Assembly: GCA_024362935.1 (NCBI GenBank)
Contig: JANCRA010000005.1
Location: 18,116,235-18,180,234 of the forward strand
Length of the DNA stretch: 64,000 nt
From: Setophaga petechia
Lineage: Eukaryota > Chordata > Aves > Passeriformes > Parulidae
Direction: 5' to 3'
Shown here: piece by piece, positions 14,746 through 64,000 of the stretch
Layout: the number at the start of each line of letters is the position of its first letter
Numbering within the stretch: position 1 is the stretch's first letter
Notes under the pieces: generated by a model
What the model was told of the DNA's origin: nothing
What the model saw: the letters and a program-made list of their open reading frames with translations, nothing else
The model's database searches: none
Made by a program: the position numbers and the translations under genes

Positions 14746-17700
14746 ATTATGAAATTTCCTGAACTGTATTTTGTATACATATGTATAATACATATCCATA
14801 ACGAGAAAAGGCAAAGTTATAGATGGCTGTACACATTTATTTCATTTGATATTGTCATTGTGTGAAAGCTTTTTAGTCTATAATTGTATTCAGATGTCAC
14901 ACCAACACCAGTTAGGAGACTACAGCTGGTACAGAATTATAGCAAGAATTTAAATTCAAAACTATGTCCCATATGTAGAATTTGGATTTGCAAACAATAC
15001 TTAATTTTAAACTAAACTGAAAAAAAGACATGGCAGTAATTCCCTTGAAGAATTAGTAGATCAAAACCCATGTCTTAATTTCGTGGCAGGCTTCCATTTC
15101 TGATGATACACTGAAATTAATCCGTACCCCGTAATGTAACTGAGACAATACCCATAAAGGAGCAGAAACAAGTCAAGTGGATTGTATAAATAAATATCAT
15201 ATATAGATTTTTCTTAGCTAAATCTGTGTCTTATCTGAATATGTATATCTGTTACAGTACTTTATAAATGTGGAAGAAGTCATTCTCATCTTTGACCTAG
15301 TAGATATAATAATTTTTTCCATGGAGGAAGGCAAAATTTTGACTCACCAGGCTACCAAGCTAGTCTTCCTTGAAAATATTTAATGTCAGCATTAAACGAG
15401 CTATTATATTTACTAATGACATCCCCTTCTCCAAATCAGCTACACTGGAGGTAAAAGGGGACCCAAAAGAGGTCTTCTGCTGATCTTGTTCTCCCTGTGA
15501 TGTAGCTTTGCACCTAGGCAGAGCATGTGCAGAGAAGAGCCAGCCCACGTGAACAGATCCGTAAGAGATCCAGATGTCTAGTAGCACTTGCCCATATAAG
15601 AAAATAGGGATTCAGCCCAATTCAACAGCACAGCCTCAGAAAAACTATGTGCAATCTCTGATGATAAATCTAAACCACAAAACAGAGAATTCTGCAGCTT
15701 GCTTTTTCGTCCTCACCCTTCAATTCAGCCATTTCAGGGAACTTGCTGAACACTGAAAATCCTTACCAGTCTGCATTTCTTTCTTAGGGAAACTCAGTGT
15801 GCTGGGAAGATAAGACAAAAGAGATAGTCCCATTGTGTCTTGTCTAGTGCAAGCTCAGCCTGAGGTAGGGACATGCAGCCACGTCTGAGAGCTGTGAGGT
15901 GCTGCCTAATAAATGCATAACCTGAGGTATAAGCTAGGTATCTGGGATGAGGAGGGAATACTCTGCTCCCATCTCCTTTCTGTGCTGGGATGCATTTCAC
16001 CTGCCTGTTTCATTATTTAAAATGTTTTCTGCTGCTCTTTACTGAGTGGTGTCGTGCTAGTACTTTAGCAGGTTCTCTGTGATTTTTGGTCAGCTGATGT
16101 TTGGAGTCAGTACCAAAACCAGCAAAATGCTACAAGCTGGACATTGTTAAGAGCAGGCAAGCAGTATGTAATAGTCTGTGTGCATTTTCACTGAGATAAA
16201 AGCAATGTGTGTTAACAGTTGCAGCCTATTTTAAATTCTGTTTCTGTATTGTCGGCATTTTCAGCTTTTGGTCATAAAGCATCCTTTTTTATGATTTTAT
16301 GACTAAAATGGCATTTTGAAGAGCGTGAAGCATGTTAATTCATGTAGATTTTGAAGCCACTTTGTTTTCTTGATTCATTTTCATAAACCATTATTAATAA
16401 ATCTGAAATTTCTTCAGATTTTATGTTTTGAAAAGTGATGTCATTTTCTTTGGTTTCTATTTGAATGAAGCTATTTGGAAATGTGCTATATGCATTCAGC
16501 AGCAGCAAAACAAAGCTTTGCATTCTGGCTCATTGCCTCCATTGCAGGGGCAGACAGGTGGTGATGTCTTGTCACCATGACTACATACAGCCCTTAGGGA
16601 GGGCTCTTGTAAGATGATAGTAATTCCTGAATGGGGGAAGGGCATGAAGATATTCTCCTTCTAGCTGTGGGTTCTTTTGTATGGGTTGCACATGGTTGCA
16701 TGCCTACCCTGTCCACCCTTATATGTGTGTGTGCTCCCGGAAATGCAGGAATGGAAAAGAATTGATCACTGCAGACAGTGTGATAGAGGCTGCTTGCATT
16801 TGCCATTTAAAATCTTTACGTGGATTGGAAAGGCAAGAGGCCAGTCACAATACAATGCAAAGGCTCACAAAGTGCCTGAGCCTTTGCATTGTATTGACCA
16901 AAGGTTTTCCCCGAGTCAGGCACTTGAGAAGGAAAGGTATACCTATATGCTGAGGTGAAAACATATTAATACAGCAGTGGTTTAGGGCACTGGTCTGAAT
17001 AAGAAGGGAGAACTCTGTGGCTATGACCACTTCTAGCAGCAGAAATAGACACATTTGATGGGAAATGTTAATGAGAATAAATGGGAAAAGCCCTTCATCT
17101 CAGTCTTCCCACAGTAATATCCCAGAAAATTAGGTAAGTAGAAATATGAAGTAGGGCTTTGCTTGGGACACATAGACTTTTGCTTGTGAAAGAGGTCGTA
17201 AAGCACTTTTGGTGATGAAATATGGTTTGACCTCGTCAATGTCATAGCAGAAAAATATGATTGGATCTTCTTTGGCTTCAGATTCAAATGGGTCATAAAA
17301 ATGTCACCTAGTGAATTGTTAGTATTTTCCTTCCACATGCTTTGTGTAGTCTGACCTGGAGTGGCCTCGTTTAAACTTCTGCAATCTGCCAAGACCACAG
17401 CTGGAGTTGGAGTTGCTGCAGGATACTTGTCCTTTCAATTCCACTCCTCCTTTGCAGTAGCAAAAGTAAACACCTCTTTTACAGGAGGAAGTGCTTGAGT
17501 AAGGAGTGGGAAACTTGAGAGATATGTAAGAGAGTTACCATAACCTCAAAAAAGGTAAAGGACTGTCAGACTTGAAGGGTGCAGAACAAGGTAAATGAAA
17601 GCTGGGTATTTTTTGTGCTTTGCATGAATGGAATTTTATATTAAGGTTACTCTGTATGACTACACATAATACCCGGAGAAGATGGGTTGTGGAAAAGTGT

Positions 17701-20700
17701 TTGTTATTTGGGATAAAATTTAAATTGTTTAGTGTTGAAGTTTTCAGCCTAAAGGTTAGTCAGGAATGTTGTACACAGACAGCAGGAAGACATCTCTGTT
17801 TCAAATAAATGTAGGCTGACATAAAGAAGGAGCGTGTAGAGCTCTGGGAGAGTAAAGATGGAAAGAAATCTTACCTTTTTAATGGGGAATTAATTAGAAT
17901 GATTTGGCTAAATGGAAGAAAGGGCTCCAGCTAGTACTTCCTTAAAGTGTCTAAGTCCTCATGTTAAATGAGAGTTACTGTCTGGATCTTAGTTTCCCAA
18001 GGGAAGCAGCTCTGTGTATGTTTTCGGTGCTGTGGAGCAGTGTGGGAGCAGTGGTGAGCTGCAGAGAACAATTGGTCTCCTTTGTACTCCATCTTCAGAT
18101 GAAGCATTTCCTTCACCCTGCTGTTTGTTCCTAATGATTTGGGAACAGAAAAAAGCAGTGACCTAGAAAATATAGGAATATCATTTTACTGTAAAATATT
18201 TACAATCTCTAGCTTCAGCTAGACAAATTCTGCAGAATGTGTATTGGGAACAGCCAAGCCAGTAAACAGCATTGTCAGTTACATATTTTAATATGAAGCA
18301 AAAAAAAGTGCTTGTATATTCTTGTATATATGAACAGTCTGAAAAATATAAATAAAATTGTTAGAACAAGAAGTATAGGCTCACAAAATCACTTTGAGAA
18401 TTTACTACCCAGCCAACAAATTGTTCTGCCTGTTTTATTAACAGCATTAATCACCTAAGTAAAAAAACATTGCGTGCTCCGGACAAGTATGCTGGGCTTA
18501 ACTAAACAAAAGGGGGGCTTTATATTTTAGTTACCTATAAAGTTTAATGACTTGTTTTTAATGACATGAAGACAAGGCTACTAGACATTGATACAAGGTG
18601 CCAATGTCAGAGTTTAGTGAACTCAGATCACAGTATGAAAATAGGCTAATTGTGCTGGATGTAGGAACTGAGAATTCCCCTATAGGACTGCCCAATGGAG
18701 GCCAAGTACCCCTTACAGCTATTTTCACTGAGTGTATATTTCCATGTATATGGGCAGCAAGCAGGATGTTGCTTCATGTCCCCATGTGGAACTCCTGAAA
18801 TTCTGTGCGTGAGGAACCTACAAGGCATGATGGAGGATGCAGGTAATTTAAATACTACTTCTGCCAATTGCACAACCTGGATACACCAGGTAATTTATTC
18901 TTATTCTTTGTTAAAAAGAAAGAAAAAAAAAAGTGCTAAATGGGGCAGTTAAAGATTTTAAGGCTAAAACATATAACTGAAAATGCACTTTAAATTAGAT
19001 TCTAGGTTAAAATGCTTCATTATGAAGATAACTGTAAAATAAAAATGATTGCCTGTCCTAATTTCTGAACAAACTCTGCAACACATGAATTAAGGATGCG
19101 CCTGGTGCAGATGGGAGATGTTAGTAACATCCTTTCTACACAGCACACATTCATGGAAGTAGCATATGCTCTGCCACTTTTCTCTCATCACTTCCAGAGT
19201 TTGAAACGAATGTGCTGTTCCCTGGACTTGCAGAAGCACAATCCCATCCAAAGAATAAATAATACCTATGATACATGTTGAGATCTGACTATATAAATTA
19301 AAACTACTATCCCTTTAGCCTTCTCTATATTTTTGTGTTTATGTATTTCCTTTAATGTTTCTTAGTAGAGAGAGAGAATTTATACAACTTTGGCATTGAA
19401 TGTTTTCACACACTTCTCAGATCTTTCTCTGCATATTTGCATGAAGAGGTAAGATAAGGCCTTTGATATTCTGCAGAGATAAAATCTGTTATTTTTTTCT
19501 GGGTTAGTCAATTTCCTTCCTTAGATCAGAGCTGGGATCTCTAAAGTATATACCAGGACTGAGCTTCCTGCAGTCATAAAATCAGACCCATCACTGTCAT
19601 CCCCCTGTAACAGCAACAAGAGGAAAAATTGAAGATGTGTACATTTTTGTGGCTGTTCAGTTAAGTCAATCAGGTCCAAATCTCTGGGAAAAAAATTCAT
19701 AATATAACTTACAGTGTTTGTGTGACATAATTTAAAAACCTGTACATGTTATCTTTGAGTATAGCTGCTGTTATTTGATAAGTTGTTAAACTGCTTCTTT
19801 TGGTTTGCTGGATGTGATATCACTGTGTTAGACTGAGGGAAAAAAATGGCATGACCCACTTTGATTTAGATGACCAGTTTCATTCATTAAGACTGTAATT
19901 TGCTTGTATTTCACTGTAAGCATGTACCTGGGGCTATGCCTTCTGAAAGCAAACCAAACACTTCTGTATCAGGAAAATGGTGAGGAAGTGTGTTTGTGTT
20001 CCATGTATGTAGAGACTGCTCTGGTTTTAGAATAAAGCTTAAAGATCCCTGTGATGCTGAAATTCCTGTTACAGAAAAAAACCAGTAATGCTATGTAAGG
20101 TCTGGTAAGTGCTTTTTATATTTTTGTGTATGTTTTCTATTAAAACAATGAATACTTTTAGGGGTGATAGTGTTTTCCCTGTTACCCCTTAATGTAGGTT
20201 ATGAGGAAAAAAAAACCATTAAGTGGATTTTATTATACAGGAAATGTACTTGAAGTGTGGAATGCTTGGGAATGAATGCCTGCTTTACTGCTATAAATTG
20301 TTCATGATATGTCTTTTCATATATGCATCAAACATAGCACTTGCTGCAGAGATGCATGTGATTTGTCTTTTCTCCTGAGAGATGGTAATTGGCTTCAGTT
20401 TACTTCGGCTACTGCAGTACAATTTATTCTCTTAGCTTAGCCAAGCCTCATGTTGCAGTATGTTTTCTTCTATGAGGGTGAGGTATTTAATTTGTGAAGT
20501 GGTGTAGAGTATGTGTTACATTACAAAGATGAAGCACATCCCTTCTCTGTGGTGTTTAGTGGAAACAGATCACAGCACTTCACCATTCTCCTTTACCTTC
20601 TCTTGTCTTATTATTAAATTGTAAGTGAATTAATCATGATCTTTTAGAAAACATCCATTGTAACAAGCTCAGTAATTTGAACACATGGCTAATGAACTCT

Positions 20701-22859
20701 GCTTGCTATTTGCTTTGTCTACCTATAATTAAGTATTCCTGTAGTTTTGAGCTTCACTCTCATGGTGTTATTTGTCTTTTCTAAGGTTTATCTTTTTCTA
20801 GATAGCCAAACATTTTCAAAATGGCAAAAATTAAAAAATAATACAAACTTATTTTAAGTCTAAGATTTTGTTGTTAGTCCAGTAATCTTTGGTGCTCAGT
20901 TTTCTTTATGTTTTTTTCCATTTTATCTATCTAGTTGAAGAATTAAAGAGATGAACATAAAAATCACAATAAATGGCACTTCAAGAGAGTTAAGTTCTGA
21001 AACGTAAAAATCTTCACACGATTGTGACATTTAGTGTAGCGATAATAATAATGTATCATGTCAGTCATATACTAGTGAAGAACCCTCTGGGCAAGGAATT
21101 TCCTGATTTTTTAATTCCTATCATGATTTCACCTTCCAAAGGATTTAAATTTTTTTTGTCAATAAATTTCAGTATGCAATTTATAATGAACTAAGAAGTG
21201 CTGGGTACTCACCGTTTCCTTTAATGCATTAATGAATTTCACAGTAAATACATTTGACTATTCAGAATCCTAACTTCCCATAGTGGCAGTCCTGCTTGTC
21301 TTTATTCTAGCTAGTGTGCTTCTTGGAGGAAATGGTTGGGATTTTTTTCCACCATACACTGGTCTTTCCTCCTTTGTTAAAATTACTTCAGTGCTGAATT
21401 AGCTCCAGTTAATTCTGTAAGCTCGTTACTCTTTTATGACTGTGCACATGGTAGTACTGCTGCACTAGCTCATGTGAGGCACTGGGACTTCTGGGAACAC
21501 TTGCATGGGAACAGCATTAAGCTGTGCTGTACTATGAATTAATTTGTAATGTACTGAACAGGAATATGTCTCCTTTCTGGGCATTCATGTGGAAATTTTT
21601 TCATCTGAAAACTCATTAAGGAAAAGTACTAAGTAATGAACTTATACTAGGAGAGTGACTTAGCTCCACTGTCAGCATTACTAATGCTCTCGTTTTGGCA
21701 ATACGTGACAGATAAGAAGTTGAATACAGAGAGGAAGGCATTTTGTCTGTGGTTGAACATGTTGAAAATTCACCTGGACATGGATCAGTATAGTCATACA
21801 GTGAGGATTTTAGGAGCTAATAAAATAAGGAATCCTACTTTGCTGACTGGAAACAAAGGAGGATTAACAGTAGGGAAGGAATACAAGCACAATATGGTAG
21901 TAGTATAAAACTATGCTCAACTGGAATAGCCATCACTACTGGCTTGCCTAGTGGCATGTGGAGTGTTCTTTGAAATGTCTTTTCCATTCAAATGCATTGG
22001 AAGCATAGGAGTGCAGTAATGTGAGGTTTAAATTATACAAATTCAACTGATTTCTGTGTGATAAGGAATAGGTAGGAGGGAAGAAGCTGTTCACAGAAGC
22101 AGTGAAGGGTAATTACAAGGACATACATGCCCTCAAAGTGAGCCTGTTTACAGACCAGGTTGGACCAAGACCCTCAGCTATTTCTGCTAGTCCACGCCAA
22201 AAGCATTGTCAGTGTTTTTGCCCATACAGAGCTTGGTAGTAGATGGATGCAATAACCTCAGTTTACAGAGTACTGTAAGAGACTCCAGGTTCCTGAAAAT
22301 GAATTATTAACTTCCATTCCTCATCAGAACACTTGCCATCCTGTTCACAGAGGATGAAATTCTGCAGATTTTAGGTGCTGGTTTGAAGAGATAATATGAA
22401 AAGATAACAGTAAAATGAAATTGTTAAATTGAAGTTAGGAACCATAGAAGCAGAAGAGTTCCAAAAGTCTCTGGAAGTAAATTGAATTATTTATAAGGTT
22501 AGATGAGTTAGAGGAGCAGTGGAATAAATAATGTACCTAACTTAGACCTCAAGGATGTAGGTATTGACATCAACACAAGTTAGAGGATTCTCATTTAAGT
22601 CTCCTGTCCAGGCGCTTGTAAGTATGCCCAGACAGCTAGGGAAGGCCATGTCTTGAGCTTCAACCCTGTATTCTAAGAGGGCCAGAGGCCATCTCTAGGA
22701 TCTAAGGGTATGAGCAGGCTAAACAATTCTGCATGTTCTTAGTAAGGCATTTTTCTGGTGTGGGGAAAGCCATTCATATAAGTACACAACTGGATAAGTA
22801 CACCATGTGATCTCACATACAACTCACACATTGGGTGCAAACATTGTAATGAATGGGAT
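14746..22859. other. Intergenic DNA, middle part
   Basis: No gene is recognised. The longest open stretch is 121 codons on the minus strand at 17033-17398, with no motif or splice context. The hairpin at 16848-16896 is the only structure that stands out. Confidence 0.7.
16848..16896. repeat. Perfect 20-bp inverted repeat hairpin, intergenic
   Basis: Arm 16848-16867 and arm 16877-16896 are exact reverse complements with a 9-base loop. Two more pairs (G44-C98, T45-A97 counted from 16800) can form beyond a 2-base bulge. A separate 10-bp inverted repeat overlaps it (16870-16879 with 16916-16925). Function is unknown. Confidence 0.95.
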
Positions 22860-23782
22860 GACATAAGGTTGGTGATCTGTCACTAATGGGGTTTCACAGG
22901 GCCATCCTAGGCCCTGTTCTCTTCATCTTCATGAAGGACTTGGATACAGGACTGGAAGAGATATTAAGGAAGTTCACAGATGATACAAAACTGGGAGGAC
23001 CTCTTGACTCCCATGAAGGCAGGAAGACCCTGCAGAGACACTTCAACAAATTAGACGTCCGGACAATCACCAACCATATAAAGTTGAGCAAGCAAAAGTG
23101 CTGGATTCTGCACCTGGGATTGGGCAACCAGGTGTAGATCTGGTAGATAGACTGGGGAATGAGGTGCTGGAGAGCAGTGCCACAGGGACCTAGGGGTCCT
23201 GGTCACTGGTGAGTCAGCAGTGCCCTGGCAGCCAGGAGGGTCAAGTGTGTCCTGGGGGCATCAGGCACAGCATGGCCAGCTGGGCGAAGGAAGGATTATC
23301 CTGCTCTGCTCTGCACTGAGGCAGCCTCACTTTGAATATTATTTGCAGTTTTGGTCACTGCAATATAAGAAAGATCTGATATTATTGGAAAGTGTCCAAA
23401 GGGGGACAATGAAGATGGTGAAGGGCCTTGAGGAGAAGCCATATGAGGCGTGGCTGAGTGCACTTGGTTAGGCCTGGAGGAGACTGAGGGGAGACCTCAT
23501 TGCAGTTAGAACTTCCTTGTGAGGGGAAGAGGAGGGGCAGCACTGATCTCTTCCCTGTCGTGACTGGTGACAGGACCTGAAGCAATGGCCTGAAGTTGTA
23601 TCAGGGGAGGTTTAGGTTGGATATTAGAAAAAGGCTCTTCACTCAGAGGGTGGTTAGGCCCTGGAATAGTTCACCAGGGAAGTGGTCACAGCACCAAGTC
23701 TGACAGAGTTCAAGATTTGGACAATGCAGGAGATGGACTCAATGATCCTTATGGGTCCCTTTCAACTCAGCATTTTCTGTAA
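22860..23782 (+). mobile_element. CR1 LINE fragment: end of reverse transcriptase ORF plus 3' UTR
   Basis: About 920 bp of CR1 in the intergenic region. Two open stretches encode typical CR1 RT C-terminal segments: 22886-23137 with AILGPVLFIF, KFTDDTKLGG (the FADD catalytic motif degraded to FTDD), and LSKQKCWILHLGLGN; and 23220-23471 with RQPHFEYYLQFWSLQYKKD, VQRGTMKMVKGLEEKPYE. The 3' part reads 'gatggactcaatgatcctta' and 'tgggtccctttcaactcagc', again CR1-like. Stops and a frameshift separate the pieces, so it is inactive. The normal 8-bp tail is not clear. Confidence 0.92.
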
Positions 23783-24742
23783 ACCAGTGAAGTATAACTT
23801 CCTTATTGCATGCTTGTCCAACTCAGAGACAGCTGCAGCAACTGCTGATGCTCAGTGAATTAGAGTTTTTGATAGACTTTAATGTTACAATGTTCTATCA
23901 GTTATTTCATGGTTATGTGACAAATTTAGTATTTAGCCAAAATATGTTCAGTATGGTATAATATCCACAGAATAAGGAACACTGAAAACATGCCAGTGAG
24001 TAAACTCCAGGAATATTCTATTTGCTGTTAATTTTGAAGTGTAATGATAAATTTTAAATTAGATAATATAGTAATGTATTTCAGTGTCCTAAATCTTTCT
24101 ACCCTTGAACAGCTTGATGACATCCATATTAAGTCAAACTGTGTTATCATTTAACGTCCAGATACTTTGGTTATGAACACTACTTGTCACAGCTCAGCAT
24201 CAGTGTGAGATCAGCTCTTACTTGTGAGATCAGCTGAGATGGCATTTATTAATTTTGAGAATTACTGGAATAAAAAAGAATCACTAGGAAACTAAAACCA
24301 ACTTTTATCTGTTTGCAATAACATTTAGTCCCTTGGCTAAATGTTAAATGGGACCAAACAAAAAAACTTCATTGGAAAGTTTATTTGCATATTTAAGACT
24401 CATAAAACATGGGCAGTTTTGGTAGCAGTAGTGAGGAGTGCCTTTATGGCTGAGGAGGGCTTTTGAGGGTTGAGAGACATTTTGGGGGTAGAATTGTGTA
24501 GGTATCCTGTTTTATTCCCAGACAATATGCTGATAACAAAGAAGTAAAAAGAAATGCCGTTTGATCAAAGTTATCAGATTTTTTTTATAAGTATTTTAGA
24601 TAGAAGTTGAAATATGAAGAATAAGGTGTTCAGTTTTAGGGAAAAGAAAGCAATTCTTTTTTGCACAAAAGTTTTTATCTTGCTTTAACCAGCTGAAGGT
24701 CAGAGACAAAGCAAAATAAACATAATTTAAAAAAAAGAAATC
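23783..24742. other. Intergenic DNA between the CR1 copy and the presumed 3' UTR end
   Basis: AT-rich. It has a 12-bp direct repeat (GTGAGATCAGCT at 24205-24216 and 24224-24235). It could still be UTR if the AATAAA at 24511-24516 is used. Confidence 0.6.
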
Positions 24743-26801
24743 TTTATTTTTTTGGCTCATATGTAATATTGTTTGCGTTTTTTATGATAATAACAATTTC
24801 TTGCATGCATTTCACCAACACATTACAAGTCAAAAGCATTTGTAAAAGAAAGATTCTACATTTAATGTTAGCTTGTGTATGAAACACAAAATGTCCTGAT
24901 GTCCTTGATTATACAAATGTGCCATTTTTTTCTTGGGAAATATTTTATTTGTACAAGCCTAGTGAACTGTGATTCAAAAAAGAATAAGAGTAGACTATGT
25001 AAACAGACACTGCAAGATAGCAAGGATTTAATCAACTATGAGACTATCTTGGAACTTCTGATGCAAATAGTGCTTAGAAATTCACACATTCCCCTAATGC
25101 TTTCCTTGCTATGTCCTGTAACTATTTGGAAACAAGCTGGGTTCCAGATTTACACAATTTACTTCACATTGGAATATATGCAAATATATTATTAAAACAA
25201 GATAGTCTACAAATACTCACTTTTTTTCCCATAGTGTGATGATGCCAGTTTGGAATTACTGTGGTTAGAAAATAAGCCAAGTGAATGAGGAAAGAAATAT
25301 AAGAAACAGTGATCTAAACTTGAAGACACTTTTCTTATATACAGAACTGTTGCCAAATGGTATTTCTTTACATTATTTATATATGCTAACCACATTGTCA
25401 ACAGGTTTAACAGTTTGCAATATGGCCTGTACAGTCTGATTCTACACGACATAGCAGCCACTTCAAATTTAAAATGCAAAACTAAAAAAGCTCATAAATA
25501 GCTGCAAACTATTGCTTAATGATTTGAAAGAATGAGGTCTGGTTGGACAACTTCATTCACTTCATCACTGACACATGGCTTCCTATAGTGGAGACTATGG
25601 ACAGTGAAGGAGCAAGGTACAGCATTGACATGCATCAGTGATGCTTTCCTATCTATAACACAAAACACAACATGTCCGGTTGAGCTCTTGCAAATTAACC
25701 ATACTGTGGTACATATCTGATGCAATTCAATGCAGCAAAACCATTTAATTCTATGTTCAAATATGCACAACAGTATACTGTTAATATTTACATGGAAAAG
25801 GGTATTTAATGGATTCACTGGATGTTGGAGATAATGAGAGAAGACAGTAACCAAATAATAGCCCAGGAAAAACAAACAGCTGTCAAAACCAAACCAAAAC
25901 AAAAGAACTCCCAGATATATTTTGGTGAAGCTATTTTTCCAGTGCAGAAACTGCACAATATTTTTTGAACTGTAAATATTTTAACATAAACAAGAACTTA
26001 TTCATGTTTAGTCATTCACATAAAAATAAGTCATTGCAGATTCCTGTAAATTAGAGGAGACTCTCCAGGCACATTAATCTGGATGCACATAGTCTGGATG
26101 CAGCCATACAAGTAGTTAGAATACTTCAAATTCAAGAGCAACCCTGAAACATGGAAGTTCTTAAAATCTTCAGCTTTGTGCAACGTCATATTTTTATTTA
26201 TGCATGATTGACAAGTGCAGCATGTCTATGCAAATCACTCCTATCTGTACATTATAGAGGATCTGACAGTAGAACTCCTGGTCCTCATACCTCTTTCCCC
26301 AACATAAAACCTATTACAAAAATAGTCACATGTAATAGTAAACAACCTGTGAATTAAAAAATGATAAATACACTAATACAGTTTTTGTAAAAATATGACA
26401 AATGTGGCAGTTGCATTACAAACAGTGAAGAGAATTACTGTTCTACATGTTGTGGAAATAAAATATCTTTTTGCACTCATTTCATGCTCCATCTTCTCTA
26501 TGGAGCCACCTTTTCCCCCATTCTTAGCAGTGTCAGCTGTAGTGAAAACAGTAACCTCTTGTCAAGTTTTTTACCCTAATTAACAGAGTCACAGTCTGAT
26601 GATGGAGGTTCACTGTTTTGTTATAGGCACTGACCTTAAGTATATATATAACGTATATATATGCACACACGCGCGCGCACACGCACACACACACATGTGT
26701 AAAAACTGTCAGTTTGGCATAAATCTCCTGCAGGAGTCCAGTTGATGATTCATTCTCAAAGACTGTAAACAAGTTGTCCCATTAACAAAATTCTTAGATC
26801 A
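24743..26801 (-). other. Presumed 3' UTR of SCN3A, ending near an AATAAA at 24743-24748
   Basis: The region follows the stop directly. It has no domain-bearing ORF, is AT-rich, and contains several sense-strand AATAAA hexamers (26193-26198, 24944-24949, 24743-24748; another at 24511-24516 further on). A UTR of about 2 kb to the 24743 site would fit the 2-3 kb UTRs typical of brain Nav genes. Which poly(A) site is used cannot be read from the sequence, so the left boundary is inference. The 146-codon sense-strand ORF at 25516-25956 shows no recognisable family. Confidence 0.5.
26641..26701. repeat. TA/CA/CG dinucleotide microsatellite in the 3' UTR
   Basis: This is a compound microsatellite: (TA)n, then ACG(TA)n, then CA/CG/CA dinucleotides ending in ATGTGTA. 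From 26651 to 26701 purine and pyrimidine alternate without a break. It lies about 100 bases past the stop codon in the transcribed region. Confidence 0.95.
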
Positions 26802-63773
<36,972 letters not shown>

Positions 63774-64000
63774 CTGTCAGGTTACAAAGCAAAGTATTCT
63801 TAGTAGGCCAAAAAAGAATAACTTTATAGTCTTTTATCAACTGGTTTTTACTATCACTGTGATAATAATGCTCTTCATACACTCTTGAATGTGTAAGTAT
63901 ACCTAAACAAATTGTACTGAAGATAAACTATTGAGTTGTACAGCTCCTCACTGTAGAGGAGCATGAGTTATTTGCATGAGTTGCAGCATGAGTTATTTGA
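63774..64000 (-). other. Intron 11, downstream part, to the window edge
   Basis: Only the acceptor side of the intron before exon 12 is visible. Near the edge, 'gcatgagttatttg' occurs twice (63961-63974 and 63986-63999) with a partial copy between, a small direct repeat cut by the window end. Confidence 0.85.

Noticed and set aside
14577..14780. Small gene encoding a YLDFSEAFDT-type peptide
   Set aside because: The peptide is the CR1 reverse-transcriptase palm motif, so this is a LINE fragment, not a host gene.
17033..17398. 121-codon minus-strand ORF
   Set aside because: No recognisable domain, no adjacent exons and no promoter-like context. The length is compatible with chance in 64 kb.
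25516..25956. 146-codon minus-strand ORF in the 3' UTR
   Set aside because: It lies downstream of the channel stop on the same transcript, matches no family I know, and has no splice or initiation context.

Overview
This window is vertebrate nuclear DNA, most likely from a bird. It is AT-rich, contains several fragments of CR1 LINEs (the dominant retroposon of birds, also found in turtles and crocodilians), and carries the 3' two-thirds of one large gene with short exons and medium introns. There are no bacterial-type operons, CRISPR arrays or compact ORFs. Family comparisons below rest on remembered vertebrate Nav sequences, not on alignments I could run.

The gene lies on the minus strand, from exon 12 by the usual Nav numbering (63474-63773) to the stop codon at 26802-26804. 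It encodes a voltage-gated sodium channel alpha subunit. I call it SCN3A (Nav1.3), with SCN2A as the alternative. Seventeen coding exons join without a frameshift to 4659 coding bases (1552 residues plus stop). They cover the end of the domain I-II linker, all of domains II, III and IV, the III-IV inactivation linker with its IFM motif, and the C-terminal tail with IQ and PPSY motifs. The N-terminus, domain I and the promoter lie beyond the right edge. The selectivity residues of domains II (E), III (K) and IV (A) are all present.

The 3' UTR runs left from 26801, perhaps to an AATAAA near 24743. From there to position 1 is about 24.7 kb of intergenic DNA with CR1 pieces (about 4634-4730, 14475-14745, 22860-23782), simple repeats, and no protein gene or structural RNA I can support. 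The neighbour expected from tetrapod synteny for SCN3A (SLC38A11) is not visible. Introns hold two further CR1 copies (53914-54000, 62258-62790), a GC-rich LTR-like candidate (36540-36890) and several minisatellites.

I did not find a new biological system. The points most worth a second look are: an AT-AC intron (30294-31980) whose 5' site looks U2-type rather than U12-type; a very weak 5' splice site after exon 19; tandem 5' splice sites at exon 13; a mix of SCN2A-like and SCN3A-like segments in one protein; a 51-bp strictly alternating purine-pyrimidine tract in the 3' UTR; and a perfect 20-bp stem hairpin at 16848-16896 in the intergenic region.
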